NCBI RefSeq assembly: GCF_000004825.1
Contig: NW_008805063.1
Coordinates: 1,178,857 to 1,242,856 of the forward strand
Reading direction: 5' to 3'
Length of the DNA stretch: 64,000 bases
Source: Heterostelium album PN500
Taxonomy: Eukaryota > Evosea > Eumycetozoa > Acytosteliales > Acytosteliaceae
Every line of letters starts with the position of its first letter. Position 1 is the first letter of the stretch. Made by a program: the position numbers and the translations under genes. Under the pieces are notes generated by a model, which saw only the letters and a program-made list of their open reading frames with translations, ran no database searches and was not told where the DNA came from. This document shows, piece after piece, positions 11,816 to 23,521 of the stretch.

Positions 11816-14800
11816 TTATTTCCAAATTTTTACAACACCATCAGCACTGGCGGATATCAACATTGGTTGTGGTACTTCCATTACTTTGAGATCCAGAATA
11901 GTCTCTTGATGATGAATAGTAGGGGTTGTTCCAACTTTTTGTTTGGGCCTAGAGTTGGATGGTGATTGCAAATAGCCAGAGTTTGATGTAGGATTGGCAT
12001 CCCAAATCTCCTCGTTGATTTGAGTACCTTGTTGTGAAATAAAGCTGACCTTGTGTGAATAGGGCATAGGTGGCTCCTTTCCTTGCGATATATAGTATGA
12101 TTGTGTTGGGTTGTCCCAGTCCCAATATTTGATACGCTTATCATCACCTGCTGTTATAAGATAGGAACAACTTGGTGGACTGAGTATGGCACGCACTGAA
12201 GGAGTCTTTTTGTCGGTGGAGCTTGGCGCGCCTGCTGCGGCTTGCTGTGCCTGTTGACCTATGGCCGGATCGTTTCCAACGATTTGACTGGATGTCATCA
12301 TCATCGACTGAGAGATTGGAATATTAACACTGCCACCCAGTGGATTGCCACCAATGCTACCGGTGGCATTGAGACGCATCGAGATTGGCGATGGATTCGA
12401 TGGCGATGGCGAAGGTTTCATGTTTTCAATGCCAAAGTCGTATTCAGAGAGTGTGGCATTCGACGAAGTTGGCGATGGTGTAAGTACAGAGGTCGATAGT
12501 GGATTGATAAAAGTAGACTGTGACATTTGATTGATGACAGAAGATGATTGTTGTTGTTGGAACGACGATTGGTCGACGACAACAGGATTGTTAATCTCTG
12601 GTGCATAAGAACGTCTGAAGATTCTAGTGATATTCTTTGATGCCAGATCCCAAACGATGACATTGTCCTTGCTGTCCGACGCCAAGAATATCCAACTTTC
12701 ACTGGTGAATCTGGTTCCGTAGTATGGCGACATCTTGAAGATTCGCCCGTTGGTGATACGATGACTGTACAGCGGAATCTTGAATCTCAGATCCCAACAG
12801 GTAAGATATCCTCTGCTGGTACATGTTACCAGCCAATTTCTAGCGGGATCGATCAGGAACGATTGTACCAGACCCAAGCTTAGCTCGTTGTTCAAGAGGA
12901 ACGCCTCTTGTTTCGAACGAAGATCCCAACCGTGAATACCACCCTTGCTAGTTGCATAGGTTACAATCGATGCTGAATTTGTATTGTAATGATCGACCGC
13001 CAAGATATTGCCTTCGCAATCCGATATGTTTCGAACAGTCGACAGTCCAGAGTATTTGATATTCTCATTCTTTTGTCGACCACCAATCTCAACACGGAAG
13101 ATGTGAATCGAACCTTTGTCGCTGGCCGCTGCAATCGTGTGTGATTTCTCACAGATCGAGATCGATGTGACTCTACCCTCGTGGACATAGGTCTGACGCG
13201 CACGATTAGTGACACGCTTCTCCATACGCAAACAATCCCAGATCTTTACCGTTCCATCGTTGGAAGCGGTTGCAAAGAACAGGTTGTCATTGCTCACCTG
13301 TATTTCATTGACGGCATCGCGATGCTCGATAAAGTGTGATACCAAGATACCGGTTGGACGCCACTGACTAATGACTTGTTGCTGACCTTGAATTCCATAC
13401 TCTGAGAATCCACCGAGGTCGGGGATGGCAGGTGGCGGTCGTATGAAGCAATCGGTGGTGGTCTCCACCGACAGTACATTGTTGAGAGAGAAGCTAACGT
13501 TGTGATCTTTTGGATTCAATACGAATTTCTTATTGACAATATTCAGATCTGCCGGATTGACAAGTGTTTCTATGGCAGGGCCATTATTACCCGATGCCTT
13601 TTGCGTGGAGGTTGTGCCTGTTGCCGACATTGGTGGCGCGCCAGATGCAGGTGGAATCATATCGTTTGGCGCACGTAGTTTCGCAACACGAACAATAGGA
13701 GCATTCTGTCTTTCCTGTTGATTCGCTTCGTCGTCTTGCTTGTAGGGTTTCTTGTGAAGGAAATAGTCAAAGATCTTGAGAATCTTTGGTTGGTCGACCT
13801 CAGGAATACCCAAATCATTCAAAAAGTGGGTGTATTCATCGGTGGAATCATAGTTGCTCTGTTGCTTTCCAAGATTCGAAGAGATGTCACGTAGTTTTTT
13901 GTTACTACCGCCGCCAGACGATGCTCCCAAAGACGACGTCGACGACCCCAATGAAGGCGCCAAGTCAACGATCTGAGGTGGTGGAACCAATGGGAATAAT
14001 CTCCGATTGAGTGGATTCACCATCTTTTTGAATGCATCGCGTGAGATTGCCGGAATCAAGAGTTGGAGTAGGTTGGCTTCAGTAAGTTGGTCGTTGATGT
14101 CGGCAACGAGGAACGGCGAGATTCTCGGCTTCACGTAGCAGTAGAAATCGGTCTTGGAGAGACGCGAACTAATCTTGGTAATCAGCGAGATGACACCATA
14201 TCGAATCCAGGTGTTTGGATGCAGTAGCAGTGGCGATGCTCTAGCCAGCAGCTGCAAAAGTATCGCTTTTCTAAACAGTCCCAACTCACACAACTCTGAC
14301 AGACTCGCCAGTGCTTTCTCAGTGACAAACTCCTCTTCGTCTGTCAAAGCTTCCAACGTCATTGGATAGATGAACGACTCCAGACTACCGGCACCGACAA
14401 CAGTACAAACCGCAACAATATTCTCAAAGAATGCACATCGCAACTGCCAATCTTTACTATTTAAAAATGTTGTAATCAAAGGTAACACTAAATCATTTGT
14501 CTTTTGTCTACCAAAGAATACACATAGTCTATATATATCCTACAATAATAAATAAATGTTAGTTAATGTTAATAGATAGATAAACTATTAAAAAAGTAGA
14601 CATTAATTAACATACAGATAAAATTATTCTTTTTACAGTATTACATGAATCCTTTGTTAATAGATCGTTAACTTTTGAGTAGAAAAGATCTTGTAGTTCA
14701 GATAGCTCAGCATCGTACACTTTATATTTCTGTAGATCTTTTCTCTCCATTCCTTCAGAGTCACGATAATGTTGTGCAATCTCGAGGAATCTCTTTGCTG

Positions 14801-16930
14801 TTGTTGCAAGCTGTGGTAGGATCTCTGCGAAAGCAATACGATCGATCTCCTCCGATGTACTCTCTGTCAACTGTGATAAAGATGGCAATATATATTGAGA
14901 GAATATAAATGAATCACTGGGCGGGAATGTTTGTACCATTTCCAACTTTGAAACATAACATAATAATTTAAAATTAGAGATTATATTATAATTAGATGTA
15001 AAGTGAATCAATAAACGTGATACTTACAACTTTAGAAAGAGATCGTAATGCTTCTACACGAACTAGAGTTGGTTGATCCTGTGATATCATGCTCATTATA
15101 TATGGTACAATCTTTTGAAGTCTACATTCATCGTCGAGATGCTGAGCGAATTTAACAAAGAGCGAGCCGACACACTTGACTTTGGTTTGTGGGTACTGAC
15201 AGTAACGAAGTGAACTGTAGAGTGTTGCCAACAGTAAGTCTAATCCATCGACGATTGCAGGTATCGATGGTTGTTGTGCACTTGATTCATTGCCTACACT
15301 GCTAGTATCCACTGGTGCATTATCATCATCATCATCATCATGATCTATACCAATATTCTGTTTTTGTTGTAGTAATTGCTGTTGTTCCAATAAATATTGT
15401 TGTTGTCTATCGATATAATTCTTCATATTATCATTATTGGTGTTATCCTTTGGAATAGAGATATTCAGATTATCGCATTCCTTAATGAATCTCTCTGTTT
15501 CCAAAACGATATTGGTAATGGTCGAGATGTTATTGTTCGTAGTGTAATCGGTCGAAGGGAATGCAACTGATCTTGTTATAGTAGATGCAGATGTCTGTAA
15601 TGTTGGTGTATTTGTATTTGTATTTACTGTTGTTGTTGTCGTCGTTGTCGTTGTTGTTGTTGTATTAGATACATTTAAATTACTATTACTATTACTATTA
15701 TTACTATTCATTCTAATGGTTTGTGGTGTTGAAGGTGTAGATTGAATGGGTGGTGTCATTGTGTTTGGTGTGTTGTTGGCAGTGGATGCGGTCGATGCAG
15801 AGAGCGGTGTGTTTGGTGCGGTCTTTGGTTTGCGTGTGAAGATGTCGATGATCTCGTCGAAGCGATCGCTGATGCAGTTGATGCGGTCGTCGTGCTCCAG
15901 CTTCATGAGCGACGACAGGAACTGGTGCACGAACGGGAAGTAGCTGGGGAATGCGCCACGCTCTGTCCACTGGGTGATGTATTTCTCCGGTGAGAATCGA
16001 TGTTCCGGGTTGTGTTGAATCATGTGGATGATCAGCGATTGTATGTGAATGTCCGGTATACGTCGGATGACAGTCTCCGGGTTGTACTCGCCACGACGGT
16101 AACTGAGCATCTGCGAGAAGTCAAAGATGGGCAGACCCTCCAAGAACAGCTCGGCAATGACACAGCCCAGCGAGAAGATGTCCATTTTGTTGGTGAGTTC
16201 GCCGTCTGCCGGTGGACCGCGGTTCGACTCGTAGAAACGCTCCGGTGCCAAGTAGCAGGTACGTCGACCGCTAATATCAAAGTAGAACGAGAAGTCCGCT
16301 GGATTGTCTTCCGGGATGAACGTTGGTTTGTAACAAGCGAAATCCGAGAGGTATATCCAGTTGGTGGTTGTGATCATGACATTCTCGCACTTGATATCAC
16401 CGTGACAGATTCCCTTGAAGAACGCCTGATTCAACGATTGCAACAATTGAAAAGCAATGAACTTCTTCTCTATCAGCGAGAGGAATGGACGTGTACTAGT
16501 CAATCGGTCATATAAATTATTATTAAAGTACTGTCTAATGAGATATCCCGAACGTTCTGTCTCCACAAAATCTTGATATGGCATTAAATTTAAGAATAAT
16601 GTTGTTTCAAAACTACCTTTTATCTCTGTTTTTAAAATAATAATATACATATTTATATTAGATTTCACTTTATTACTTTACTCGTTGTTTGTTGTTATAT
16701 ATATAACAATAAAAAAACTACATACCATCTAATTGTACTTTATATCTCTCTAAAGATTCTCTTGCATTTCTCTTTTTATATATTTTAACAACTACATAAC
16801 CTTCAGTATCGTGAATAGCTTTCAATGTCTTTAGAAATCTACTGTTACCCATCGACTGTTGTGATACAATCGGTCCTATTTCATCCTCAAGATAATCTGA
16901 AACAATGGGAGCACCCACTGTATTTCCCAT
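11816..16930 (-). CDS. vps15: Vps15/PIK3R4, regulatory protein kinase of the class III PI3-kinase complex
   Basis: Exons 16930-16726, 16625-15028, 14945-14616 and 14539-11816 join in frame to 1618 residues. The start MGNTVGAP is an N-myristoylation signal, as in all Vps15 proteins. The kinase domain (about 25-320) carries the family's atypical motifs HGDIKCENVM and DFACYKP in place of DFG, then RRTCYLAPERF. A helical HEAT-type region follows (about 530-900), interrupted by Thr/Asn/Gln-rich inserts. The C-terminal third is a WD40 propeller, with IEHRDAVNEIQVSND...GTVKIWD near residue 1118 and the last blade ending SASADGVVKIWK. Vps15 scaffolds Vps34 with Beclin-1/Atg6 on endosomes and autophagosomes. 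Human PIK3R4 has 1358 residues, so the extra length is mostly low-complexity insertions. The ORF is intact with strong splice sites. Confidence 0.95.
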
Positions 16931-18277
16931 TATAATCTAACTTTTCTTAATTATCTATTGTTCCTCTTTTCTTTACTTTTACTACTACTTTTTATAATTA
17001 TATTATAGTAAGAAAAAAAAGGTTTAACTTATTTACAAAAACTTTACTGACTAACTAAGGTAAACAATCTTTACTTTATAGCAATCTTTACTTTTTATTT
17101 ATTAATATTAAAAAATGTTTTGTTTTGTTTTACAATGATCTTTCTTTGTTATTAGTTTATATAAATATCCAATAATGTTTAATAAAAAAATTAAAAAAAA
17201 GTTTTAAAAAACTTTTCATTCCTAAAAACCTAAATCAAAATCATCATAACCTTTTTTTTTTTTCTTTTTTTTTTTTTGTTGATCAAATATTCTTTGTATA
17301 TCACTAGTGATATGTTCAAATATAAAATTAATTAACTTCAAATTCGATTACTTATTTATTACTAGAAATCAAGTAAAGATTTAGTGAACTCAAAAAATGA
17401 TGATAAAATAATACCAATTTTAAAAAATAGTACTACTACTCAATTTTGTTTTAGCTTTTAGAATTTAATGATAGTACAATGGTAAATAATTTTTTATTTT
17501 TTTTTTTAATATTTATTAAATCAAACTTAAAAATTAATAATGATATAATATTATTTGTTCAAAGTTTGATGGCATCTATAATAATATCGATACCTAAAGA
17601 TGAATAGATTTCATCTATTGTTATTACACTCATAGTTTAATTTCTAAACTGGTAACTGTAAAAATCAATATTTATTTGAATAATTTGCTTATCTGTACTT
17701 TAAAAGAGGTTATCCTCATCAATTGTATTAATTTATTTTTATTTTTTAAAACAACACACAATTCAATGTTAGTTGATGATGTTTCTTTGAACACACCCCA
17801 TTTAAATGATTTAACTAAAAAGGATAAAAAAAATGATCATCTATCAGCAATTCATCTTTTTTTTATTTATATATATGTATATAAATTTCGTAATACACAT
17901 GTGACAGATAGTTATTTATAAATTTGAAATGTTTTTTTTTTAAACACCTGAATCAGTTGAATAGTTTTATATATCTAACAGTTCAATTACTTAAGTTGAA
18001 TAACCTCCAACATTTGATTAAGTGCCTATGTTAACCATATGCTTGGTGCCCAAATATATATATTAATACTTGTTCATTATAATATGATTCCGGTAGTAAA
18101 TATTTTAAAAGAATCGCTTTAAGTGACAACTATACAGTATGTCTCTTCAGAAAGGAAAAGATCCCTATCTATAATCAAGTATAAATAGATTGAATTTGCA
18201 ATCATTTATTCATTCAACAAATCAAATACTTTAAATCTAATATTAAATTCTTTAAATCTTATATCAAATAATCAAAA
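16931..18277. other. Divergent intergenic region between vps15 and the hssA-like gene
   Basis: A 1.35-kb AT-rich stretch shared by two divergent promoters. On the minus strand, 17633-17559 is a 24-codon ATG-to-TGA frame (MSVITIDEIYSSLGIDIIID...) whose composition looks coding; it could be a leftover exon or an upstream ORF. A plus-strand frame at 17676-17921 is AT-biased and unconvincing. The 3' end holds the TATA element of the hssA-like gene. Confidence 0.5.
18180..18188 (+). promoter_or_regulatory. TATA element of the hssA-like gene
   Basis: TATAAATAG lies 90 bases upstream of the ATG at 18278, the spacing usual for a dictyostelid TATA box. The same nonamer sits about 60 bases upstream of the microexon gene at 62634. 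Confidence 0.55.
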
Positions 18278-18599
18278 ATGACAATCTTAAGTAAGTATTA
18301 TTATCAACCATTCTCTTTCTAAATTCTTTAGAACTAATAAAAATTTTAATCTTTTTTTTTTTTAAATAGAATCTCTTTCATCCCTTGGAAATGTTACCCC
18401 ATCCTCGATGACAAAGAACAATTTTAACAGTTCATTTAGTGGCTCCTCATCTCAATCTGCCAACAACATTGCCTGTGGAGGTTGTGGAAATGGTGGAATC
18501 AATATTGATATCGATGTCGATATTCGTCTTGGAGGTGGCAGAGGATTGTTGGGTGGACTATTAAATGGTCTACTTGGAGGTGGATGTGGTCACTGTTAA
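18278..18599 (+). CDS. Small Gly-rich hssA/sigN-family protein with a 13-nt first exon
   Basis: Exon 1 is only 13 nt (18278-18290, ATGACAATCTTAA, donor GTAAGT). Exon 2 is 18370-18599. Together they encode 80 residues beginning MTILKSLSSLGNVTPSSM and ending in a Gly/Cys-rich tail with CGGCGNGG, RGLLGGLLNGLLGG and CGHC. The start, the tiny first exon and the Gly-Cys tail match the hssA/2C/sigN small-protein families, which are large and developmentally regulated in dictyostelids and whose biochemical role is unknown. No signal peptide or membrane helix is evident apart from the Gly/Leu stretch. The splice join is required to give the family's N-terminus. Confidence 0.85.
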
Positions 18600-18725
18600 A
18601 ATTGGAATAAACATCAAATCATTTCCAATCTTTGTTAAATTAAATAATTCATATATTAAGTTATTTAAAAATAGAAAATAAATTAAAAATATATTTAAAT
18701 TTTATACAATTATATTTTAATTATT

Positions 18726-20402
18726 TTATTGTAATGTAACATTCATTTGAGAAAGTGATAAAACAAGGTACATCCAATGTGATGGAACTGCCTCATAGAT
18801 TTCGAAATGCGATGATAATTTGAGTGTTCTTTGGTTGGTAGCAAAAATTACCTTGGTACCGGCTTCGTTGAACATAGTGAGACTGTAACCGATTCCACCG
18901 TGAACTGCAACCGTTCCAAAATTAAACTTGAGTGTGTTTCCGTAGTATCCGACATTGAAGACAGATGTCGGTCCAAATCCAATGGTTGGCACTGGAACGT
19001 TGAATTCGTGATCCCATGTATTGGAGGAACGTAGCAACTTGTGAACGGTAATCTTGAAAACCGGTTTCTCTACGATTGTCATCTGACCAACCTTCACCCA
19101 GCTGCTACCACGCTCGACTGTATTGTAATCTCTAAACTTAACGAGTGGATGATTGATATAGAAGAAAACATGGATAGCACGCTGATGGAAGAAATGATTG
19201 GCGGTGATGGTCGAACGCATCAGTGGAATAGATTGACCTCCCAAAGTGATCATTCCTTCGTTGTGGATGTGACGTGTAACCATATGAGTAAGGTTTTGGC
19301 GTGACAATTGGAAGTGAGGGAATCCAATGGTTGAACGAATTTTAATGATCGATTCCGATTGCTTGAAAGCAGCCGAGTAGAAAGTGTTGGGAATTTCTTC
19401 GCATTCCAAGAGGTCGAGTGCAACCAACTTCTTGAGATTGTGCAAACAATTTTGGACAGCTTCGAAACCAACCTTTTTGGGGAGTGCCAACTTTCTGATA
19501 TTTGGACAGCTGGCAACCAGAGTGCTAAAGTGTTCGCCAGTGATGACATCGCAAGATCCGGCATCGAGAACTTCGAGGTTCGGTGCCTTCTCGGCGAGTG
19601 TCTTGATGGAGGTGTCAGTGATGCCTTCGGTGTTGTGGAATCTCAGCTTCTTGAGATTGACGGTTGCCAATGTATCAATGACATAATCGGCAACTCCAGT
19701 GCAACGACCAAGATTGATAGAGGTGAGCGAAGTAAGATTTATAAAGTCAGTGAAAACTGGCGACTGCGGTTGGAATGCGGTTTTCATGAGATTCAAGTTG
19801 TTTGGCTTGAACTTTAGAATTCTAATGATGCTACGAATCGAATCTTCTTTGGCGTTGAGCAAGCTGAATTTAACTTGTTCACCGACACTGTCAAACAATG
19901 GGTAGTCAGACTCCAACACTTGGAACTGCTCTGGAATTGCGATTTTGGCGAGTTGTGACAACTCGGTTTTGACAAGATCGAACAACTTTGGTGAAGATCT
20001 GGTCATTGGGAAGAATAACCAAACGGTATGTTTAATGGTTGGCTCAATCTTGTTGATAAGAGAGTTATCCTCAGTGATTGCAAGATTGTAGTAGTTGGAT
20101 ACTTCCTCTGGAGACTTCTTGTTGAATTTCGGGCAGGAAGCAGAGTATTCACCCAAACGGAAGTTGGCTTTAGCATTGTTTGGTTCCTCCTTCAAGAGCG
20201 ATTCAAGATGATTGATAATCTCATCGAATTCCTCTTGAGTTTGATGTGGTAAATTGTTATCGAACAACAATTTCTTGGCTTTGGCAATATAGTATGTCGC
20301 CTCACATTTGTTTGATGTCAAACCGAGTGCTTCATTCAAAACATCAATACAAGTAACCAATACCTCTTTCTTATGATATGCAATTGGTATTCTTGAAAGC
20401 AT
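18726..20402 (-). CDS. TPR- and LRR-containing protein, function unknown
   Basis: A single exon of 558 residues. Residues about 30-110 look like degenerate TPR helices (ATYYIAKAKKLLFDNN, NNAKANFRLGEYSASCP). Residues about 220-340 form leucine-rich repeats of the AMN1/F-box LRR kind (LTSINLGRCTGVADYVIDTL, LKKLRFHNTEGITDTSIKTL, LEVLDAGSCDVITGEHFSTL). The C-terminal 170 residues (WVKVGQMTIVEKPVFKITVH, GFGPTSVFNVGYYGN) look beta-rich and I do not recognise them. There is no F-box, signal peptide or membrane segment. The ATG lies only 113 bases from the stop of the upstream Clu gene on the same strand, so its promoter is very short or lies within that gene. The LRR call is good; the role is unknown. 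Confidence 0.75.
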   Translation of the reverse strand: MLSRIPIAYHKKEVLVTCIDVLNEALGLTSNKCEATYYIAKAKKLLFDNNLPHQTQEEFDEIINHLESLLKEEPNNAKANFRLGEYSASCPKFNKKSPEEVSNYYNLAITEDNSLINKIEPTIKHTVWLFFPMTRSSPKLFDLVKTELSQLAKIAIPEQFQVLESDYPLFDSVGEQVKFSLLNAKEDSIRSIIRILKFKPNNLNLMKTAFQPQSPVFTDFINLTSLTSINLGRCTGVADYVIDTLATVNLKKLRFHNTEGITDTSIKTLAEKAPNLEVLDAGSCDVITGEHFSTLVASCPNIRKLALPKKVGFEAVQNCLHNLKKLVALDLLECEEIPNTFYSAAFKQSESIIKIRSTIGFPHFQLSRQNLTHMVTRHIHNEGMITLGGQSIPLMRSTITANHFFHQRAIHVFFYINHPLVKFRDYNTVERGSSWVKVGQMTIVEKPVFKITVHKLLRSSNTWDHEFNVPVPTIGFGPTSVFNVGYYGNTLKFNFGTVAVHGGIGYSLTMFNEAGTKVIFATNQRTLKLSSHFEIYEAVPSHWMYLVLSLSQMNVTLQ

Positions 20403-20515
20403 TGTTTTAGCTCTGAATAACTTTGATCTATATTATATTTGAAAGTGAGAAAATAAAAAATTAATATTTGTTTGTTTTCAAACTTTGGATTTCCATATTA
20501 ATTAATTAATCCAAC

Positions 20516-23500
20516 TTACTGGTATAATAAATTCTGATCGATTCTTAATTTCTCTAAAGAAAGATAGGTGTTCTCTGCCAGAATATAGGTGTCTTCTTTA
20601 CGATTTAAATCTAGTCTGGCCATTAATCTAATGACATTTCCAAGTTGGAAGATTGCAGCGTAGTTGGTACTCATTGAGTGTAGCGATTGTTCCAAACGAC
20701 TCTTGGAGATGGAGAGAAGTCTATTACGAGCGTTGTTCTCCTTCTTGAGTTGTTGTGACTTGAAGTATAAACTCATACCGTCGGCATAATCGATGATATT
20801 CAATCTGGTGATTTGTGTTCTCATTTCAATGATATCGGGGTCAACAAAAGTAACTGAATCCGAAACGTAGAATTCACTCTTTGATTGTTTACTCAACACC
20901 AAACCAATGGAAGCAGTGAAACGCTTCAATAGAACAGTTCTAGTTGATCCACGCTCCAAGAACGACTTTAGATCCGTATCCTTTTCAAATGTCATCTTTC
21001 TATCGACTGGCAACTCGATCACACCCTTTGGTGGAAGATTAAAGATTCCTTTGAATTTCTTTTCGAGTTTTGGTTTCAAAATTTGATCCCAGAAAGTCTT
21101 TGTTGCTTGTCCTTCTCCAAATATTAAATTCAAGAAATTAACCATCACCCCTAAATAAATAGATAGCAAAAAGATGAGTAAGTAAATAAAATATATCGCA
21201 AACATCAAAGAAAAGGAAAACTTACTTCTATAAGGATAATCAGATGGAAGATGTGTCTTTTTCATTTCTCTTCTTAATAATTCTCTTGTTAAACTCTTTA
21301 GACATCTAACTAGTGCTTCGGTCATTAGGTATCTTCTGACCATTTCGTTTTGGGCATACTGTCTGACCTGACCGATTTGTCTCATGTTGACACCCTCCGA
21401 ATGGAATATCTTTGAGAATTCCATTTTCTCAATGGCCTGAGAGTCTTTGACGTCAAGTGTGATCGCCAATTTCGGGATGATCGTGGTCATCAAGAAGTCA
21501 TAGGCCTCTTTGACCTCGGCATTGTGATTCTCAACGGAGATTGTTGACATCGGTGAGAACGCATCGCTACAAAGTGGAGTGGTGAAAGTTCTGACCAGCT
21601 CCAAACGCAACAAACGATAGAGGTAGGCACCACGGTGAATAGGTGGTTCGGGTGGCGACAATCTCGCGAAATCCAACAGGTAGAAACGTCCGTCGGTTCC
21701 AACGTGTCCCTCAATATCGATCGGTCCCTGAATTGTCTTGAGATCTCCAGAGCTATCTTGAACACGATGTGATTTCAAATTGAGAACTTTCGCAGCCGAT
21801 CCAAACAAGTGGTTGAACATTGTGTTGGCGGTGTAAACGGTTTGTCCGGCATCGGACGAACCATAGACCAAGGTTTTCTTGGTGATCGGCAGCAGCGAGA
21901 GTGCCATCAAACGGAAACCACGATAATCTATGTAGGACATCAATGGTACGTGCAATCCTTTGATACCGCAATTCAAGAATGAAGTGCAACCGTTCAACTC
22001 GTGAGCAGCGGTCTTCATTGCATTCTCATCGGATCCATACAATCCGTAGGTATCGCTCTCCACTGCAAACTTAAAGAGAATACCTTGGACAATGTATTTC
22101 TCACCACCGGCAATACCACCGACACTCACCGGTTTGATAGTCTTTAACTCATCCGGCAACAAATGTTCAGAGATAATAATACGTCCATACGACTCGGCGG
22201 CATAAACGAAATCGTGTTCCAAACTGGCGAGACGTTCGAACTTCTCAAGCGAATCGTCCATCTCGAGAATTCTCTGGAATTCAGAGTTCCAAGAGGTGAG
22301 GGATTCATCGGTGACAGACTTCTCACGGAGATTCTCCTTGTTGGTGAGGAACTTGGGATGCGAGTATCCAGAGGGAGCTGCCGATGTACTGATATAATAG
22401 TTGGATGGCGATGGTAACAATTGGTAGTTGTTAGAGGTAACTCTGGCAGCCGGAGCACTGACCTCTGCACTCGGGGTGTTTGACTCAGTATCAAGCCTAT
22501 CCGATTCACTATAGACGAGGTCGGCATATGCATTCTCGTGACACAGCGACTCCAAGTGTAGCAATGCAGACTCTGAGATGTCACAACGGTCTTCTTCAGG
22601 CTCGTCGTCTTCGATTGCGTAGGGATCGTCGGTGGTATCGCCACCATAGCCATAGGAGGTGGTATACATCGATCCACCATAGACCGAGCCATAGGTGGAA
22701 GCAGAGATTCTCGACATCTCCATTTGATCGCGCTCGGCATCTCTTACGATTTGTTCGGCTTGTTCATCGGCAGTCAATTCACGTGGTGTCTCCGATTTAC
22801 CAAAGTTATCGTACTGTGATTTCACCGGAGTTGAATGTGGTGTGTAATTTGCATATCCAGATACTGGAGTACTCACTGAAACCTCTGATGATTCTCCAAC
22901 TACCAAATCCTCTTGAATACTACTTCCTGAACTAACATCAATTGATCTCTTCATAACATTATCATATCCATAATTATTATTACTATTACTATTATTATTG
23001 TTGTTGCTGTTGTTTGTATCTGGTGATTGCAATGTTTCAATAACTGGTTTAACTTCAACATTTTCATATCCACTCTTTGGTTTTGGAGTAGAGGTTTCAG
23101 TAGAAGTTTCAGTAGAAATTTCAGTAGAAGTTGTTTCTTCTTTCTTTACATTATCATATCCATTGCTAGTTGAAGATGTTGATTCTACTGGTTTACTTTC
23201 TTCGACGACAGAAACAACTTCATTATTGTTGGACTGAACAACATTGGTTGATGGAACAACTTGATCTAGTGATGTTTGTGTTGGCTGTGTAACTGATTGT
23301 ACAGGTTGGTTTTGAGGTATATTGGTGTTGGCAGCAGTGGTGGTGGTGGAAGTTGTGGTGGTTGGGTTGTTGGAATTTACATTTATTACTTTGGCAACTG
23401 GTTTTCTGATGTGTGGTAATAAAACTTTTGATTGTTGAACTCTCTTGTCTTTACCATCCCAGTATGCAAAAACAGAATTAAATTTCTGTTGTTGATTATT

Positions 23501-23521
23501 ATTATTATTATTATCAGACAT
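20516..23521 (-). CDS. Clu-domain protein (clueless/CLUH-related), one in-frame intron
   Basis: Exons 23521-21226 and 21150-20516 give 976 residues. The 75-nt intron (21225-21151, GTAAGT...TTTAG) has no stop and keeps frame if retained. Residues 1-400 are low complexity and rich in Thr/Ser/Val/Gln. The Clu domain runs from about 420 to 700 and contains GGIAGGEKYIVQGILFKFAVE, GLYGSDENAMKTAAHEL, SYIDYRGFRLMALSLLPI and LVYGSSDAGQTV. These are hallmark segments of CLUH, an RNA-binding protein that controls mitochondrial distribution and translation of mitochondrial mRNAs. The CLU central helical region may follow, but I do not see the C-terminal TPR array of full-length CLUH. It is therefore a Clu-domain paralogue rather than the CLUH orthologue. 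The domain call is secure. Confidence 0.88.
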   Translation of the reverse strand: MSDNNNNNNQQQKFNSVFAYWDGKDKRVQQSKVLLPHIRKPVAKVINVNSNNPTTTTSTTTTAANTNIPQNQPVQSVTQPTQTSLDQVVPSTNVVQSNNNEVVSVVEESKPVESTSSTSNGYDNVKKEETTSTEISTETSTETSTPKPKSGYENVEVKPVIETLQSPDTNNSNNNNNSNSNNNYGYDNVMKRSIDVSSGSSIQEDLVVGESSEVSVSTPVSGYANYTPHSTPVKSQYDNFGKSETPRELTADEQAEQIVRDAERDQMEMSRISASTYGSVYGGSMYTTSYGYGGDTTDDPYAIEDDEPEEDRCDISESALLHLESLCHENAYADLVYSESDRLDTESNTPSAEVSAPAARVTSNNYQLLPSPSNYYISTSAAPSGYSHPKFLTNKENLREKSVTDESLTSWNSEFQRILEMDDSLEKFERLASLEHDFVYAAESYGRIIISEHLLPDELKTIKPVSVGGIAGGEKYIVQGILFKFAVESDTYGLYGSDENAMKTAAHELNGCTSFLNCGIKGLHVPLMSYIDYRGFRLMALSLLPITKKTLVYGSSDAGQTVYTANTMFNHLFGSAAKVLNLKSHRVQDSSGDLKTIQGPIDIEGHVGTDGRFYLLDFARLSPPEPPIHRGAYLYRLLRLELVRTFTTPLCSDAFSPMSTISVENHNAEVKEAYDFLMTTIIPKLAITLDVKDSQAIEKMEFSKIFHSEGVNMRQIGQVRQYAQNEMVRRYLMTEALVRCLKSLTRELLRREMKKTHLPSDYPYRSKFSFSLMFAIYFIYLLIFLLSIYLGVMVNFLNLIFGEGQATKTFWDQILKPKLEKKFKGIFNLPPKGVIELPVDRKMTFEKDTDLKSFLERGSTRTVLLKRFTASIGLVLSKQSKSEFYVSDSVTFVDPDIIEMRTQITRLNIIDYADGMSLYFKSQQLKKENNARNRLLSISKSRLEQSLHSMSTNYAAIFQLGNVIRLMARLDLNRKEDTYILAENTYLSLEKLRIDQNLLYQ

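Noticed and set aside
16000-16515. 171-codon plus-strand ORF
   Set aside because: Antisense shadow of the GC-richer vps15 kinase domain; the minus-strand protein has clear kinase motifs.
17676-17921. 81-codon plus-strand ORF
   Set aside because: Hydrophobic AT-driven content and no family; it does not start at a good context.
22144-22740. 198-codon minus-strand ORF
   Set aside because: Out-of-frame shadow within the Clu-domain gene, rich in Arg/Ser/Pro from its triplet runs.
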